From NCBI GenBank assembly GCA_021793745.1, contig JAJYSD010000008.1, forward strand, positions 1-11,868: DNA of 11,868 bases, written 5' to 3'. Within the stretch, counting starts at the first letter, position 1; every line of letters starts with the position of its first letter. The notes beneath the pieces were generated by a model, which saw only the letters and a program-made list of their open reading frames with translations, did not search any database and was not told the origin of the DNA. Origin of the DNA: Bacillota bacterium. GTDB lineage: Bacteria > Bacillota > Bacilli > Thermoactinomycetales > DSM-44946. The translations under genes and the position numbers were made by a program. Of this stretch, positions 1-8,566 are shown in pieces.

Positions 1-7
1 GACTTCC

Positions 8-1183
8 ATGAACCGCAGCCTGTTGGTCTATCTGGTTTCCCTTGCCGCCTTCCTCGGCCCCTTTACCCAATCCATCTATACACCGATGCTGCCCGAAATC
101 CAGGAGTATTTTCGCGCCTCTCCCTTTGTCGTCAACCTCACCATCTCCATCTTCACCCTCGGGTTGGCGCTCATGCAGATCGTCTACGGTCCCCTGGCGG
201 ATACACTCGGCAGGCGGAGGGTGCTCCTGCCGGGCATCCTGATCTACGCGGGGGCCTCCGTCGGCGCCGCCCTGTCTCCCACCGTCTGGTGGCTGGTCTT
301 CTTCCGCGCACTGCAGGCCGTCGGAATCGCCGCCGGTTCGGTGATCGCCACCACCGTCATCGGAGACCTCTTCCAAGGAAATCAGCTGGGACGAGCGATG
401 GGCACCTTTCAGATGCTCGTTACCTTGGGCCCCGTGGCGGGTCCCGTGGTCGGCGGCATCGTCGGCGGATGGACCGGCTTTTCCGGCGTATTCGTGGTTT
501 TGACCATCGCCGGACTGTTGATCGGCACCGCCAACGCCCTCCTGTTACCGGAAACTAAGCCGCAAAACCAAGTGTCGACGTTCCATCCGAAGGATCTGTT
601 CAACGTGGCCACTGAACGCACCGGCCTGGCGATCGCGCTTCTCGGTTTTATCCAGTATTACACCATGTACAATTATCTCGTCTTTCTCCCCCATCTGCTG
701 TCCGAATCCTTCAACCTGTCGTCCGCGCAAAAGGGACTGGCTTTCCTCCCCCTGTCCTTATTTATCGTGGTCGGAAGCTTTCTGGGGGGCCGTTTTCAGG
801 AGCGGTTTGACCGACGCAAATTCCTGCTCGTCACCAGCTCCGCCGCTGTGCTGGCAACCCTGCTCTATGTCCTGTTCTCCTCCCTCCCCCTGCCCTTGAT
901 CTTGGCCAGCAATGCCCTGTTCGGCCTCTGTCTCGGGCTGTCCCTCCCCGTCCAAACCACCCTCCTCGCCACCGTCTTCCGTAAGAACCGGGCGACGGCC
1001 ATGGGGGGCTACAATTTCGCCCGATACCTCGGGATGGCCGCAGGTCCTTTGCTGGGAGCCTTGCTTTACAACCTGGGAGGACATGCCCAGTTTTTGTTTG
1101 CCGCAGGAGCCTTTGCCGGCCTTGTCTGGTTTGCCGGGCGGCAGTTCCGGAAGTCCGAGGAAAAGCTCCAAAGGGCGGGGTGA
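8..1183 (+). CDS. MFS transporter, DHA1 (Bcr/CflA-like) family
   Basis: A 391-residue, highly hydrophobic protein compatible with twelve membrane helices, the normal size for a drug:H+ antiporter-1 family member. The first helix region ends in SIYTPMLPEI, a typical start for Bcr/CflA-like exporters. The MFS motif A is clear at about residues 61-74 (GPLADTLGRRRVLL) between helices 2 and 3, and a glycine-rich motif-C-like stretch (GPVAGPVVGG) lies near residues 141-150. The family exports drugs or metabolites using the proton gradient; the substrate cannot be told from sequence. The ATG at 8 fits the family, but only seven bases lie upstream, so no ribosome site or promoter can be checked and an upstream extension is not excluded. 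It converges on glpP and shares a terminator with it. It does not look functionally linked to the uronate operon. Confidence 0.9.
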   Translation: MNRSLLVYLVSLAAFLGPFTQSIYTPMLPEIQEYFRASPFVVNLTISIFTLGLALMQIVYGPLADTLGRRRVLLPGILIYAGASVGAALSPTVWWLVFFRALQAVGIAAGSVIATTVIGDLFQGNQLGRAMGTFQMLVTLGPVAGPVVGGIVGGWTGFSGVFVVLTIAGLLIGTANALLLPETKPQNQVSTFHPKDLFNVATERTGLAIALLGFIQYYTMYNYLVFLPHLLSESFNLSSAQKGLAFLPLSLFIVVGSFLGGRFQERFDRRKFLLVTSSAAVLATLLYVLFSSLPLPLILASNALFGLCLGLSLPVQTTLLATVFRKNRATAMGGYNFARYLGMAAGPLLGALLYNLGGHAQFLFAAGAFAGLVWFAGRQFRKSEEKLQRAG

Positions 1184-1222
1184 CTGCAGGGAAGGACAGG
1201 AAAAACTCCGCCTTTCAACCGA

Positions 1223-1264
1223 TCCATCGATTCTGATGCACCCGGTCAGCCGACAATCGATGGA
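1223..1264. repeat. 10-bp inverted repeat 3' of the MFS gene
   Basis: TCCATCGATT (1223-1232) and AATCGATGGA (1255-1264) are perfect inverted copies separated by 22 bases. A further partial copy (CCATCGA) follows at 1265-1271. It lies 40 bases after the MFS stop codon and before the terminator. No T-run follows, so it is not itself a terminator. It may be an mRNA 3'-end structure or chance. The 260 bases between the two convergent genes otherwise hold only the terminator at 1303-1334. Confidence 0.4.
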
Positions 1265-1302
1265 CCATCGAAAACCGGAGGCTGCCTTCACGAGCAGGCG
1301 CA

Positions 1303-1334
1303 AAAAAAGAACCACCCGAAAGTGGTTCTTTTTT
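1303..1334. terminator. Bidirectional Rho-independent terminator between MFS gene and glpP
   Basis: A perfect 13-bp stem: AAAAAAGAACCAC (1303-1315) pairs with GTGGTTCTTTTTT (1322-1334) around the loop CCGAAA. The T-run (1329-1334) serves the plus-strand MFS gene. The A-run (1302-1308) becomes a T-run on the minus strand and serves glpP, which stops at 1444. This is the expected arrangement between two convergent genes. Confidence 0.93.
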
Positions 1335-1443
1335 CCTCCCGGCGCAGGCACACCCCGACGAATGGATAAATCCCAAGGCATTCGATTTTCTTCGTTGGAT
1401 GGCAGATCGCGTATATGATCACCAAAGCATCCGTTGCAAAACG

Positions 1444-2001
1444 CTATGGGGTTCCCATTTCCCAGACATCCCGGCTGGATGTGGTCACCGCCACCGCCCC
1501 GGCATCGAGGGCGGCATTCACCTCCTCCCGGGTCCGGATCAATCCCCCAGCCAGGATGGGGATGCCTGTGCGCTCCCGAACCTCCCGGATAATGTGCGGA
1601 ACGATACCGGGCAAAACCTCGATGTAATCCGGGCGGAAGGATTCCAGCAGTCGATAGCTGGTCTCCAGCGCGTGGGTATCCAGCAAAAAGACCCGTTGAA
1701 TGGCCGTCAACGATCTTTTCTTCGCCAATTGGACCACCTGGGTTCGGGTGGAAATCAAGCCGGCCGGTTTGATTTGCTGACACAGGAACTCCGCAGCATG
1801 CTCGTCGTTTCTCAACCCCTTGATCAAATCGACGTGAAGCAATACCTTTTTTCGGTGTTTTTTGGCCAGGGCCATGAGGGATTGGAGCTGCGCCACATGG
1901 CAGTCCAACAAGATGACATACTCATAGGAGGATCGCATCATGCGTTCAAAATCTTTGATACTTCTCGTAGCCGGTAAAATCCTTTGATTTTCAAAGTGCA
2001 T
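1444..2001 (-). CDS. glpP: Glycerol-3-phosphate responsive antiterminator GlpP
   Basis: A 185-residue GlpP/YgcP family protein of normal length. In Bacillus, GlpP binds glycerol-3-phosphate and the leader RNA of glp genes, preventing early termination and stabilising the mRNA. Visible family motifs in a small TIM-barrel-like protein are HVDLIKGL (56-63), IEVLPG (127-132), AGGLI (151-155) and AVTTS (171-175), the last two resembling a phosphate-binding site. The ATG at 2001 is chosen because AAAGGGG sits about seven bases upstream and the protein then begins as family members do; in-frame codons reaching 2052 lie over the 5' leader. No glpF, glpK or glpD is adjacent, although they often are in Bacillus, so its targets lie outside the window. 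It is transcribed from its own promoter, after the uronate operon terminator. Confidence 0.93.
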   Translation of the reverse strand: MHFENQRILPATRSIKDFERMMRSSYEYVILLDCHVAQLQSLMALAKKHRKKVLLHVDLIKGLRNDEHAAEFLCQQIKPAGLISTRTQVVQLAKKRSLTAIQRVFLLDTHALETSYRLLESFRPDYIEVLPGIVPHIIREVRERTGIPILAGGLIRTREEVNAALDAGAVAVTTSSRDVWEMGTP

Positions 2002-2062
2002 TTTCGATCCCCTTTGGCGTAGGATGATGGCGAATCGGGGAGATTCCATCATTTGTAATCTT

Positions 2063-2090
2063 ATTATACATTGATTTCCTGGTGAATCAA
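2063..2090 (-). promoter_or_regulatory. Sigma-A type promoter of glpP
   Basis: Read on the minus strand, TTGATT (2090-2085) and a perfect TATAAT (2068-2063) are separated by 16 bases. Transcription would start near 2056, leaving a leader of about 55 nt before the glpP ATG at 2001. The AT-rich patch stands out in a GC-rich window. The leader holds no visible terminator hairpin, so there is no sign that GlpP controls its own gene by antitermination. Confidence 0.75.
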
Positions 2091-2141
2091 CGCATGGAAC
2101 GTGAACCCCCCCTGCATCCCGAACCCGATCGACAAACGGGC

Positions 2142-2172
2142 AAAAAAGAATGCCGACCTCCCTCAGGCCGGC
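2142..2172 (-). terminator. Rho-independent terminator of the xyl/uronate operon
   Basis: On the minus strand GCCGGCCT (2172-2165), loop GAGGG, and AGGTCGGC (2159-2152) form an 8-bp stem with one G-U pair, followed by ATTCTTTTTT (T-run 2147-2142). It lies 16 bases after the stop codon of the aldose epimerase remnant and before the glpP promoter, so it closes the long minus-strand operon. Confidence 0.88.
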
Positions 2173-2187
2173 CGCTATTTCCGTCCG

Positions 2188-3588
<1,401 letters not shown>

Positions 3589-3621
3589 CACTCCTCATCC
3601 CCCATCCAAAGAGATCGGCGT

Positions 3622-3646
3622 CGGGGAATCCTGACAGGACTCCCCG
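3622..3646 (-). other. Near-perfect hairpin between uxuA and uxuB
   Basis: Immediately after the uxuA stop codon, CGGGGAGTCCTG (3646-3635, minus strand) and CAGGATTCCCCG (3633-3622) form twelve potential pairs with a single G-U, around one central base (in practice a 3-5 nt loop). There is no T-run afterwards, so it is not a terminator. Its position between two genes of one operon suggests mRNA 3'-end protection, processing or a partial block to read-through. The role is inference. Confidence 0.65.
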
Positions 3647-4705
3647 TCACCGCCGTCCGGCCTTTTCCAACGCATCCCATAGACCCCACAAATACATGAT
3701 TCCCAGGGCTCGGTCGTACAGCCCGTACCCGGGCCGGCCCTCTTCCCCCCAAATCTGCCTCCCGTGGTCCGGCCGGACATAGCCCGTAAAGCCGCAATCA
3801 TGATAGGCCTTGACGATCTCCCAAAGGTCGAGGGAACCGTCCCGATGGGAACTTTCGATAAAATCGCCGTTCTCATACACCGTTACGTTCCGAATATGGG
3901 CAAAGGGAATCCGGTCCGCAAATTCCCGCACCATCCCCGCCACGTCATTTTTGGGATCGACACCCAGGGCGCCGCTGCAAAGCGTAATGCCGTTGCAGGG
4001 GCTGTCCACCAAGCGGAGCAGCCGCCTGAGATCCTCCCGGTTTTTCAGGATGCGGGGCAGTCCGAACACGCTCCAGGGCGGATCGTCGGGATGGACGGCC
4101 ATTCGGATTCCTAGCCGCTCCGCCATCGGTATGACCGCCTCCAGGAAGTACCGAAGATTGTCCCAAAGCGCCTCTTCCGTCAACCACCGGTACCGCTCGA
4201 TCAGAGAAACCAGTTTTTCCTTCGACCGGCCCGGATCCCAACCTGGAAGAGTATATTGGCTCGAATACATTTCCAACAATTCCTCCGGATCCATCCGCTG
4301 GATCTTCGCCCGTTCGTAGAAAAGCCCCCGGGATCCATCCTCCAGCTCCCGATAGAAATCGGTGCGAATCCAGTCAAAGACAACCATGAAATTGTAACAG
4401 ATCACCTTGACGCCGACGCCAGCCAACTTTTCCATCGTCTTTTGATAATTTTCGATATACCGGTCACGGCTGGGGAGACCCAGCTTGATGTCTTCATGGA
4501 CGTTCAAACTTTCCACCACATCGATGTGCAAGCCGTATTCATCCGCTTGCCTTTTCACCTTTCGGATCTCATCCGCCGGCCACTCCTCACCGGTCGGGAT
4601 CCGGTGAAGCGCCCAAACCAGCCCTTCTACACCGGGAATTTGACGGATCTGCTCCAGGGTGACCGTGTCGTTTCCCTCTCCAAACCAGCGAAATACCATT
4701 CGCAC
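3647..4705 (-). CDS. uxuA: Mannonate dehydratase
   Basis: UxuA dehydrates D-mannonate to 2-keto-3-deoxy-D-gluconate in the cytoplasm. The 352-residue protein begins with the family signature RMVFRWFGEGNDTV and contains CYNFMVVFDW (about 103-112), HPDDPPW (205-211), TLCSG (241-245), HIRNV (270-274) and YVRPDHGR (309-316), with GYGLYDRALG near the end. His205, Cys243, His270 and Asp313 lie where metal ligands occur in characterised TIM-barrel mannonate dehydratases (matched from memory, not by alignment). The start is a judgement: an ATG at 4714 directly abuts GGAGGA, which leaves no spacer, whereas GTG at 4705 is nine bases from it and gives the N-terminus seen in Bacillus homologues. It starts about 33 bases after the aguA stop and is followed by a hairpin and uxuB. 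Confidence 0.95.
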   Translation of the reverse strand: MRMVFRWFGEGNDTVTLEQIRQIPGVEGLVWALHRIPTGEEWPADEIRKVKRQADEYGLHIDVVESLNVHEDIKLGLPSRDRYIENYQKTMEKLAGVGVKVICYNFMVVFDWIRTDFYRELEDGSRGLFYERAKIQRMDPEELLEMYSSQYTLPGWDPGRSKEKLVSLIERYRWLTEEALWDNLRYFLEAVIPMAERLGIRMAVHPDDPPWSVFGLPRILKNREDLRRLLRLVDSPCNGITLCSGALGVDPKNDVAGMVREFADRIPFAHIRNVTVYENGDFIESSHRDGSLDLWEIVKAYHDCGFTGYVRPDHGRQIWGEEGRPGYGLYDRALGIMYLWGLWDALEKAGRR

Positions 4706-4720
4706 TTTTTTCATTCCTCC
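4705..4720 (-). promoter_or_regulatory. Ribosome binding site deciding the uxuA start
   Basis: GGAGGA occupies 4720-4715 on the minus strand. The ATG at 4714 follows with no spacer, which is too close for normal initiation. The GTG at 4705 is nine bases away, a workable distance. The GTG is therefore preferred. Confidence 0.55.
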
Positions 4721-4738
4721 GATGAATCGAAAGGGATT

Positions 4739-6820
4739 TTAATAAATCGGGCGGTTCTTCTCATCGGGAATGCCGGACTTTCTGAAGAAGTACGCGTTGA
4801 TGACGTCCCGCCACTCCCGGGCGTTTTCCCGTTGCTCCCGGAATTTCTTCAACACGTGCTCATACCGCTCCCTATCGATCCTCCCCTTCAAGCGGCTCCA
4901 GCGCCGGATAAAGTCTTCCACCCGCTCCACCCCTTCAAAATGGGTGTCGTAGATGTGTTGAATCACCGTGATACCGGATTTCAGGCGATGGGTGTAGGGG
5001 ACGTGGTGAAAAAACAATAGCAACTCATCGGGGCAGGTTTCCAGGGATTCATACGTCTCGCGGTTGGGCGAAAAATATTGCCCGGTAAAACCGGTTCCGG
5101 TCTTCATGGTTCGGTCGACCCCGATTCCTTTGTGATCGGCATAGTGATAGGTGCCCCAATAGGAATACTCGTAACCGTCGACATCCGGACCGTAATGGTG
5201 TCCCGGCTTGACCATCCAGCCGATCCCCAAAGGAGCGGTGTAAGATTCATAGACGGACCAGGACTCCAACAGCAATCCGCAGATCGTCTCCACCACCTGC
5301 GGATCATGACCAAAGGTGAGGCGCACCCACTCCTCGGCGATCTCCTCCGCCGAAAGATCCGGATTCCAACTCAGCCGACCGAAACCATACCAATTGGCCT
5401 GCGCCAGCGTGTGGCCGGTCCAATTGGGGTCATTCCCCACATTGGACACCCCGACGATTCCGCTATAGCGATACGGAAAGATCTCACCGCCGACAACGGC
5501 CTTGACCGTCGACCCTTTCCCCTTGGCATAGGTATCGAAATCCAATACTTCCTTCCACTGGGGCACCAGAAAGCAGAGATCCTTTTGCTGCCCCGTATAT
5601 TCCTGGGTAATCTGAAGCTCCAGCATCTGGTTTGTCCTTTCCATGGCGCCGAAGAGGGGGGAAACCGGCTCGCGAACCTGAAAATCCATGGGACCGTTTT
5701 TGATCTGGAGCACCACATTGTCGTGAAACCGGCCGTCCAGGGGCTTGAAATGATCGTAGGCCGCCCTGGCCCGGTCCGTGGAGCGGTCGCGCCAATCCTG
5801 GAAGCTGTAGACAAAACACCGCCAAATCACCAGCCCACCGTAGGGCCTGAGCGCTTCGGCGAGCAGATTGGCGCCCTCCGCATGGGTGCGGTTGTAGGTG
5901 AAGGGGCCCGGCTGGTGTTCCGAGTCGGCCTTCACCACAAAACCGCCGAAGTCGGGGATGTGGCGATAAATCGCTTCCACCCGTTCCCGCCACCATCGTT
6001 GCACCGCCGGGTCCAGGGGATCGGCGGTGGGCAGGCCGCCGATCCACAGGGGGCTGGCAAAATTGACGCTGAGATAGGTGCGGATGCCGTAGGACCGGAA
6101 CACATCGGCCAGCCGGGCCACGTCCGGCAGCCGGGAGCCGGTGATCAGCCTGCACGCCTCTGGATCCACATTCACATTGTTGATGGCAATGGCATTGATG
6201 CCCACGGAGGCCAGAAGCCGAGCGTAATCTCGGATGCGGTCCAGCCGACGGGTGATCCGCCCCTTTTGATAAAAGATCGATCCGCCTGCATAACCGCGCT
6301 CGACGCTGCCGTCGAGGTTATCCCAGTGGTTGATCATTCGCAGCCGGTTTTTGGGATTTTCGACGATGGACAGGGAATGGATGGGCCGGCCGGTCTGCAT
6401 CAGCCGCAGGAGGTGGAAGGCCGCGTACAGCGCGCCCTGGTCCGTCTTGCCGAGGAGGAGGAGGGTGGAACCTCCCTCCCGGTCGACGGTTTTCAGGACG
6501 TACCCTTCCTCGTCCAACTGTTGCCACAGCCGCTGATCCACCCAGCGCCGCGCCTCGGAATCCGAAGCCAGCACCAGGGACGGAGATTCCCGGCAATCCT
6601 TTGACAGGACCGGCGATAGACCGAGCATCGAAGAGATTCCCGCCACCAGCTCCTCCCGGGCGGAATCGAGGATCGGGGAGCCGCCCAGAACCACCAGCTT
6701 TCCGCACAGGTACCGATACTGCTCCGCCAAGGTTTCGGCAATCCTCTCATATCGAAGCCAGCACGGATCACTCGCTCTTTCCGCAGCGTTTCCCTCCCGC
6801 TCAACGCGATGGGAAGCCAT
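4739..6820 (-). CDS. aguA: GH67 alpha-glucuronidase
   Basis: A 693-residue protein, close to the usual size of family GH67 (about 680-730). These enzymes remove (4-O-methyl)-D-glucuronic acid from the non-reducing-end xylose of aldouronic acids. An N-terminal beta domain (about 1-150) is followed by the catalytic barrel. Family signatures include [10 protein letters not shown] with the probable general acid Glu301, [11 protein letters not shown] with Asp379 and QITQEYTGQ with Glu407; Asp379 and Glu407 are 28 residues apart, as in characterised GH67 enzymes. There is no signal peptide, so the substrate must be imported. The ATG at 6820 is chosen because AAAGGGGGG lies five bases upstream; the frame is open to 6973 but those codons read intergenic DNA and overlap uxaC. 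The gene lies 128 bases after uxaC and about 33 before uxuA, so glucuronate release and catabolism are made together. Confidence 0.96.
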   Translation of the reverse strand: MASHRVEREGNAAERASDPCWLRYERIAETLAEQYRYLCGKLVVLGGSPILDSAREELVAGISSMLGLSPVLSKDCRESPSLVLASDSEARRWVDQRLWQQLDEEGYVLKTVDREGGSTLLLLGKTDQGALYAAFHLLRLMQTGRPIHSLSIVENPKNRLRMINHWDNLDGSVERGYAGGSIFYQKGRITRRLDRIRDYARLLASVGINAIAINNVNVDPEACRLITGSRLPDVARLADVFRSYGIRTYLSVNFASPLWIGGLPTADPLDPAVQRWWRERVEAIYRHIPDFGGFVVKADSEHQPGPFTYNRTHAEGANLLAEALRPYGGLVIWRCFVYSFQDWRDRSTDRARAAYDHFKPLDGRFHDNVVLQIKNGPMDFQVREPVSPLFGAMERTNQMLELQITQEYTGQQKDLCFLVPQWKEVLDFDTYAKGKGSTVKAVVGGEIFPYRYSGIVGVSNVGNDPNWTGHTLAQANWYGFGRLSWNPDLSAEEIAEEWVRLTFGHDPQVVETICGLLLESWSVYESYTAPLGIGWMVKPGHHYGPDVDGYEYSYWGTYHYADHKGIGVDRTMKTGTGFTGQYFSPNRETYESLETCPDELLLFFHHVPYTHRLKSGITVIQHIYDTHFEGVERVEDFIRRWSRLKGRIDRERYEHVLKKFREQRENAREWRDVINAYFFRKSGIPDEKNRPIY

Positions 6821-6825
6821 ACAAT

Positions 6826-6834
6826 CCCCCCTTT
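6826..6834 (-). promoter_or_regulatory. Ribosome binding site of aguA
   Basis: AAAGGGGGG on the minus strand, five bases before the ATG at 6820. It fixes the start 51 codons inside the longest open frame, leaving a 128-base untranslated gap after uxaC. Confidence 0.75.
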
Positions 6835-6838
6835 GATC

Positions 6839-6885
6839 GCCCTTCCGGGGTCTTGCAGCTCGGGCATCCCGAAGTCCGGAAGGGC
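6839..6885 (-). other. Nested hairpin just upstream of the aguA ribosome site
   Basis: GCCCTTCCGG (6885-6876, minus strand: its complement is CCGGAAGGGC on plus) and its perfect 10-bp inverted copy at 6848-6839 can form an outer stem. Inside it TCGGG/CCCGA (6860-6864 and 6868-6872) form a small second stem. No T-run follows. It sits four bases before the AAAGGGGGG ribosome site in the uxaC-aguA gap. Possible roles are mRNA stabilisation or control of aguA translation; neither is shown by sequence alone. Confidence 0.5.
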
Positions 6886-6948
6886 TTGTCCTCAGGGCCA
6901 CATCGGTCGCCCAGCATTTCCCGGCCCGAGGTTGTTCGGTCGGCTCCT

Positions 6949-8238
6949 TTACCCCCCCTTTACAAACGTCCAAAAGTTTTGATCCAACAAATTCCTTACA
7001 TCCCGCTCAATCTCGTGGGGCGTCATGCGCCAGCCGGTATCGTGAAGCGCTTCGTATTGGGCATGGAGCACCCGGGCGATCACCCGGCGGGAATGATCCC
7101 ACTTGTAGATCAGCTGATCCAACACCCTCGCATCCGAATGCTGCGGGATAAACGCGGTCCCCAGCATTTCACAGCGCATGGCGGTGATCTCTTCCACCAG
7201 CGAAGGATTGTTTAAAAACCACCAGCAACCGAACACCATCAGATTGCGGAATTTCCTGGCGAGGACGATCAACTCATGCTGGTTTTCCCGGGCCAGCATC
7301 GTCACCAAAAAGCGGCGCTGCGGATGACGGGCGCAGATCCGCTCCACCGCTTCCACCTTCGCCCGTCCAACCCTGTCTCCGGCGAGGCCGAGGGACGGGT
7401 TCACCCTCCGCTTCACCCCGATCATCATCGCAAAGGGGATGTTCAACCGCCCACAGGCCTCCAGGACGCAATGATCCAGCAGGGCGGATAGGGTGGAATC
7501 CGCCGGATAATCAAAGTCCGGTGGAAACGATGCCGCCAGATACAAGGCCTTCATCCTGCGTCCCCAGTCCACCAAAAAGCGGATCGTCTCCTCCCGGGTC
7601 CGGCGGTCTTCCGGTGAAAACGCCGCCCCCACCTCATATCCCATCTCCCGCAGCACCCGGGATTGGTTCTCCCAATCGTAAAGCAGCGGATCGATGCGGA
7701 GGGAGGTGTAAAAGCGCCGGTCCTGAAGCAGCGACTCCTCCTTTCTCAGCCACAGCTCCCGTTCCTTCGGGTCGAAGGGGTCGTTGGTCATCACGACCGC
7801 CTTCACCTTGGCGATCGAAAACACGCGATCGACAAAATCGAGGTACGTCTGGCCATCGTACCATTTCCGGTACGCCGAAAGATCCCGGGAAGCGACATCC
7901 ATCCCCAACCGTCCAAGGGTGGTCAGCACTCCCCGGCACGCTTCGCTGTAAGGGGAGCGATCGATAAAAAGCGTCTTCCAAACATGGTCGGCCATCCCCC
8001 GGCGGTCGAGGGACCAGAAATCCTCATAGGAAAGGGACGTCTGTCTCATCGTTTCCGCAATCAAATAATGGTAGGAAAGCAGATGATCGACGCCCCACAA
8101 GCCCAGATCGCCGAAGGCGGGCGCATACAAGTGGGTGTGTATATCCGTGACGGGGGTTTGATCCACCGCACGGGATACGACTTGTTTCAGCCGCTCCTTA
8201 TCGGCAATGACTTCCGACAATGGCTTCACTCCTGTCAT
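6949..8238 (-). CDS. uxaC: Glucuronate isomerase (uronate isomerase family)
   Basis: A 429-residue protein of the uronate isomerase branch of the amidohydrolase superfamily (PF02614 type). It should convert D-glucuronate to D-fructuronate, the first step after glucuronate release. The metal motif DIHTHLY is present with His34 and His36, followed by [13 protein letters not shown] (about 47-59), which matches the family's D-x-L-L-x-Y-H-Y-L segment. It is shorter than E. coli or B. subtilis UxaC (about 470) and seems to belong to a divergent subgroup. The ATG at 8238 has a weak GGAAG six bases upstream. The frame stays open to 8301, but those extra codons encode the tail of the dead FGGY kinase (ADAFERNRF), so they are excluded. 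Its place between the transporter and aguA/uxuA/uxuB supports the role. Another uronate-like substrate is possible. Confidence 0.85.
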   Translation of the reverse strand: MTGVKPLSEVIADKERLKQVVSRAVDQTPVTDIHTHLYAPAFGDLGLWGVDHLLSYHYLIAETMRQTSLSYEDFWSLDRRGMADHVWKTLFIDRSPYSEACRGVLTTLGRLGMDVASRDLSAYRKWYDGQTYLDFVDRVFSIAKVKAVVMTNDPFDPKERELWLRKEESLLQDRRFYTSLRIDPLLYDWENQSRVLREMGYEVGAAFSPEDRRTREETIRFLVDWGRRMKALYLAASFPPDFDYPADSTLSALLDHCVLEACGRLNIPFAMMIGVKRRVNPSLGLAGDRVGRAKVEAVERICARHPQRRFLVTMLARENQHELIVLARKFRNLMVFGCWWFLNNPSLVEEITAMRCEMLGTAFIPQHSDARVLDQLIYKWDHSRRVIARVLHAQYEALHDTGWRMTPHEIERDVRNLLDQNFWTFVKGG

Positions 8239-8566
8239 CAAAGACTTCCGGAAGCGGTTGCGCTCGAAGGCGTCAGCCAGCTTCACGGCCCGCAACCGCA
8301 AACAGCTTTCCCGGCGTCCAGCCGCTCATCATCGAGGGATTTTCCGGCCAATTCCTCCCGGTTGAAAACCAGGGGCCGAGGGGCATCGGCGGAATCTTGA
8401 AACCAAAGCCGGGCACCGATGATTGCCGCCCCAAGGGCTCCGCACCCGGTCATCCGGACTTCCAAACCCCGCTCCCTGAATATCAACCGGCTGTCGGCCG
8501 GACATAGGTCTCACGAAACCAACGGGTCCCCGAAGTCCCGATATCGATACCGAGCAGATCACTCAT
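8239..8566 (-). pseudogene. FGGY-family carbohydrate kinase remnant
   Basis: The start is intact: an ATG at 8566, overlapping the xylH stop as ATGA, followed by MSDLLGIDIGTSGTR, the classic N-terminal phosphate-binding motif of FGGY sugar kinases (xylulokinase, gluconokinase and relatives). The frame then fails at TGA near 8485. In another frame, GLEVRMTGCGALGAAIIGA (about 8465-8410) is the C-terminal G-A-L-G-A-A-I motif. In a third, LADAFERNRFRKSL (about 8282-8240) resembles the family's C-terminal helix. About 500 residues are expected; roughly 100 remain in at least three frames, so large internal deletion plus frameshifts destroyed it. An intact enzyme would phosphorylate a sugar or sugar acid, plausibly xylulose given xylFGH. 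The last piece runs in frame into uxaC, which marks the fusion point. Confidence 0.82.

Noticed and set aside
1223..1264. The ATCGAT inverted repeat as an operator for a nearby promoter
   Set aside because: It lies 3' of both convergent genes with no promoter-like sequence beside it, so only a repeat is reported.
758..1783. A 341-codon minus-strand open frame spanning the MFS 3' end, the terminator and part of glpP
   Set aside because: It crosses a strong bidirectional terminator and overlaps two real genes in other frames. The translation is low-complexity Gly/Glu/Gln with no motif.
3622..3646. The uxuA-uxuB hairpin as a transcription terminator
   Set aside because: No T-run follows on either strand, and uxuB lies just downstream on the same strand.
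5078..6604. A 508-codon open frame on the plus strand opposite aguA
   Set aside because: It is antisense to a clearly conserved GH67 gene. Its composition (rich in Gly, Pro, His, Arg) is a by-product of GC-rich codon use, and no domain is visible.
6821..6973. Longer N-terminus for aguA (744 codons)
   Set aside because: The extension overlaps the uxaC stop and reads through an intergenic hairpin. AAAGGGGGG five bases before the ATG at 6820 and normal family length favour the shorter form.
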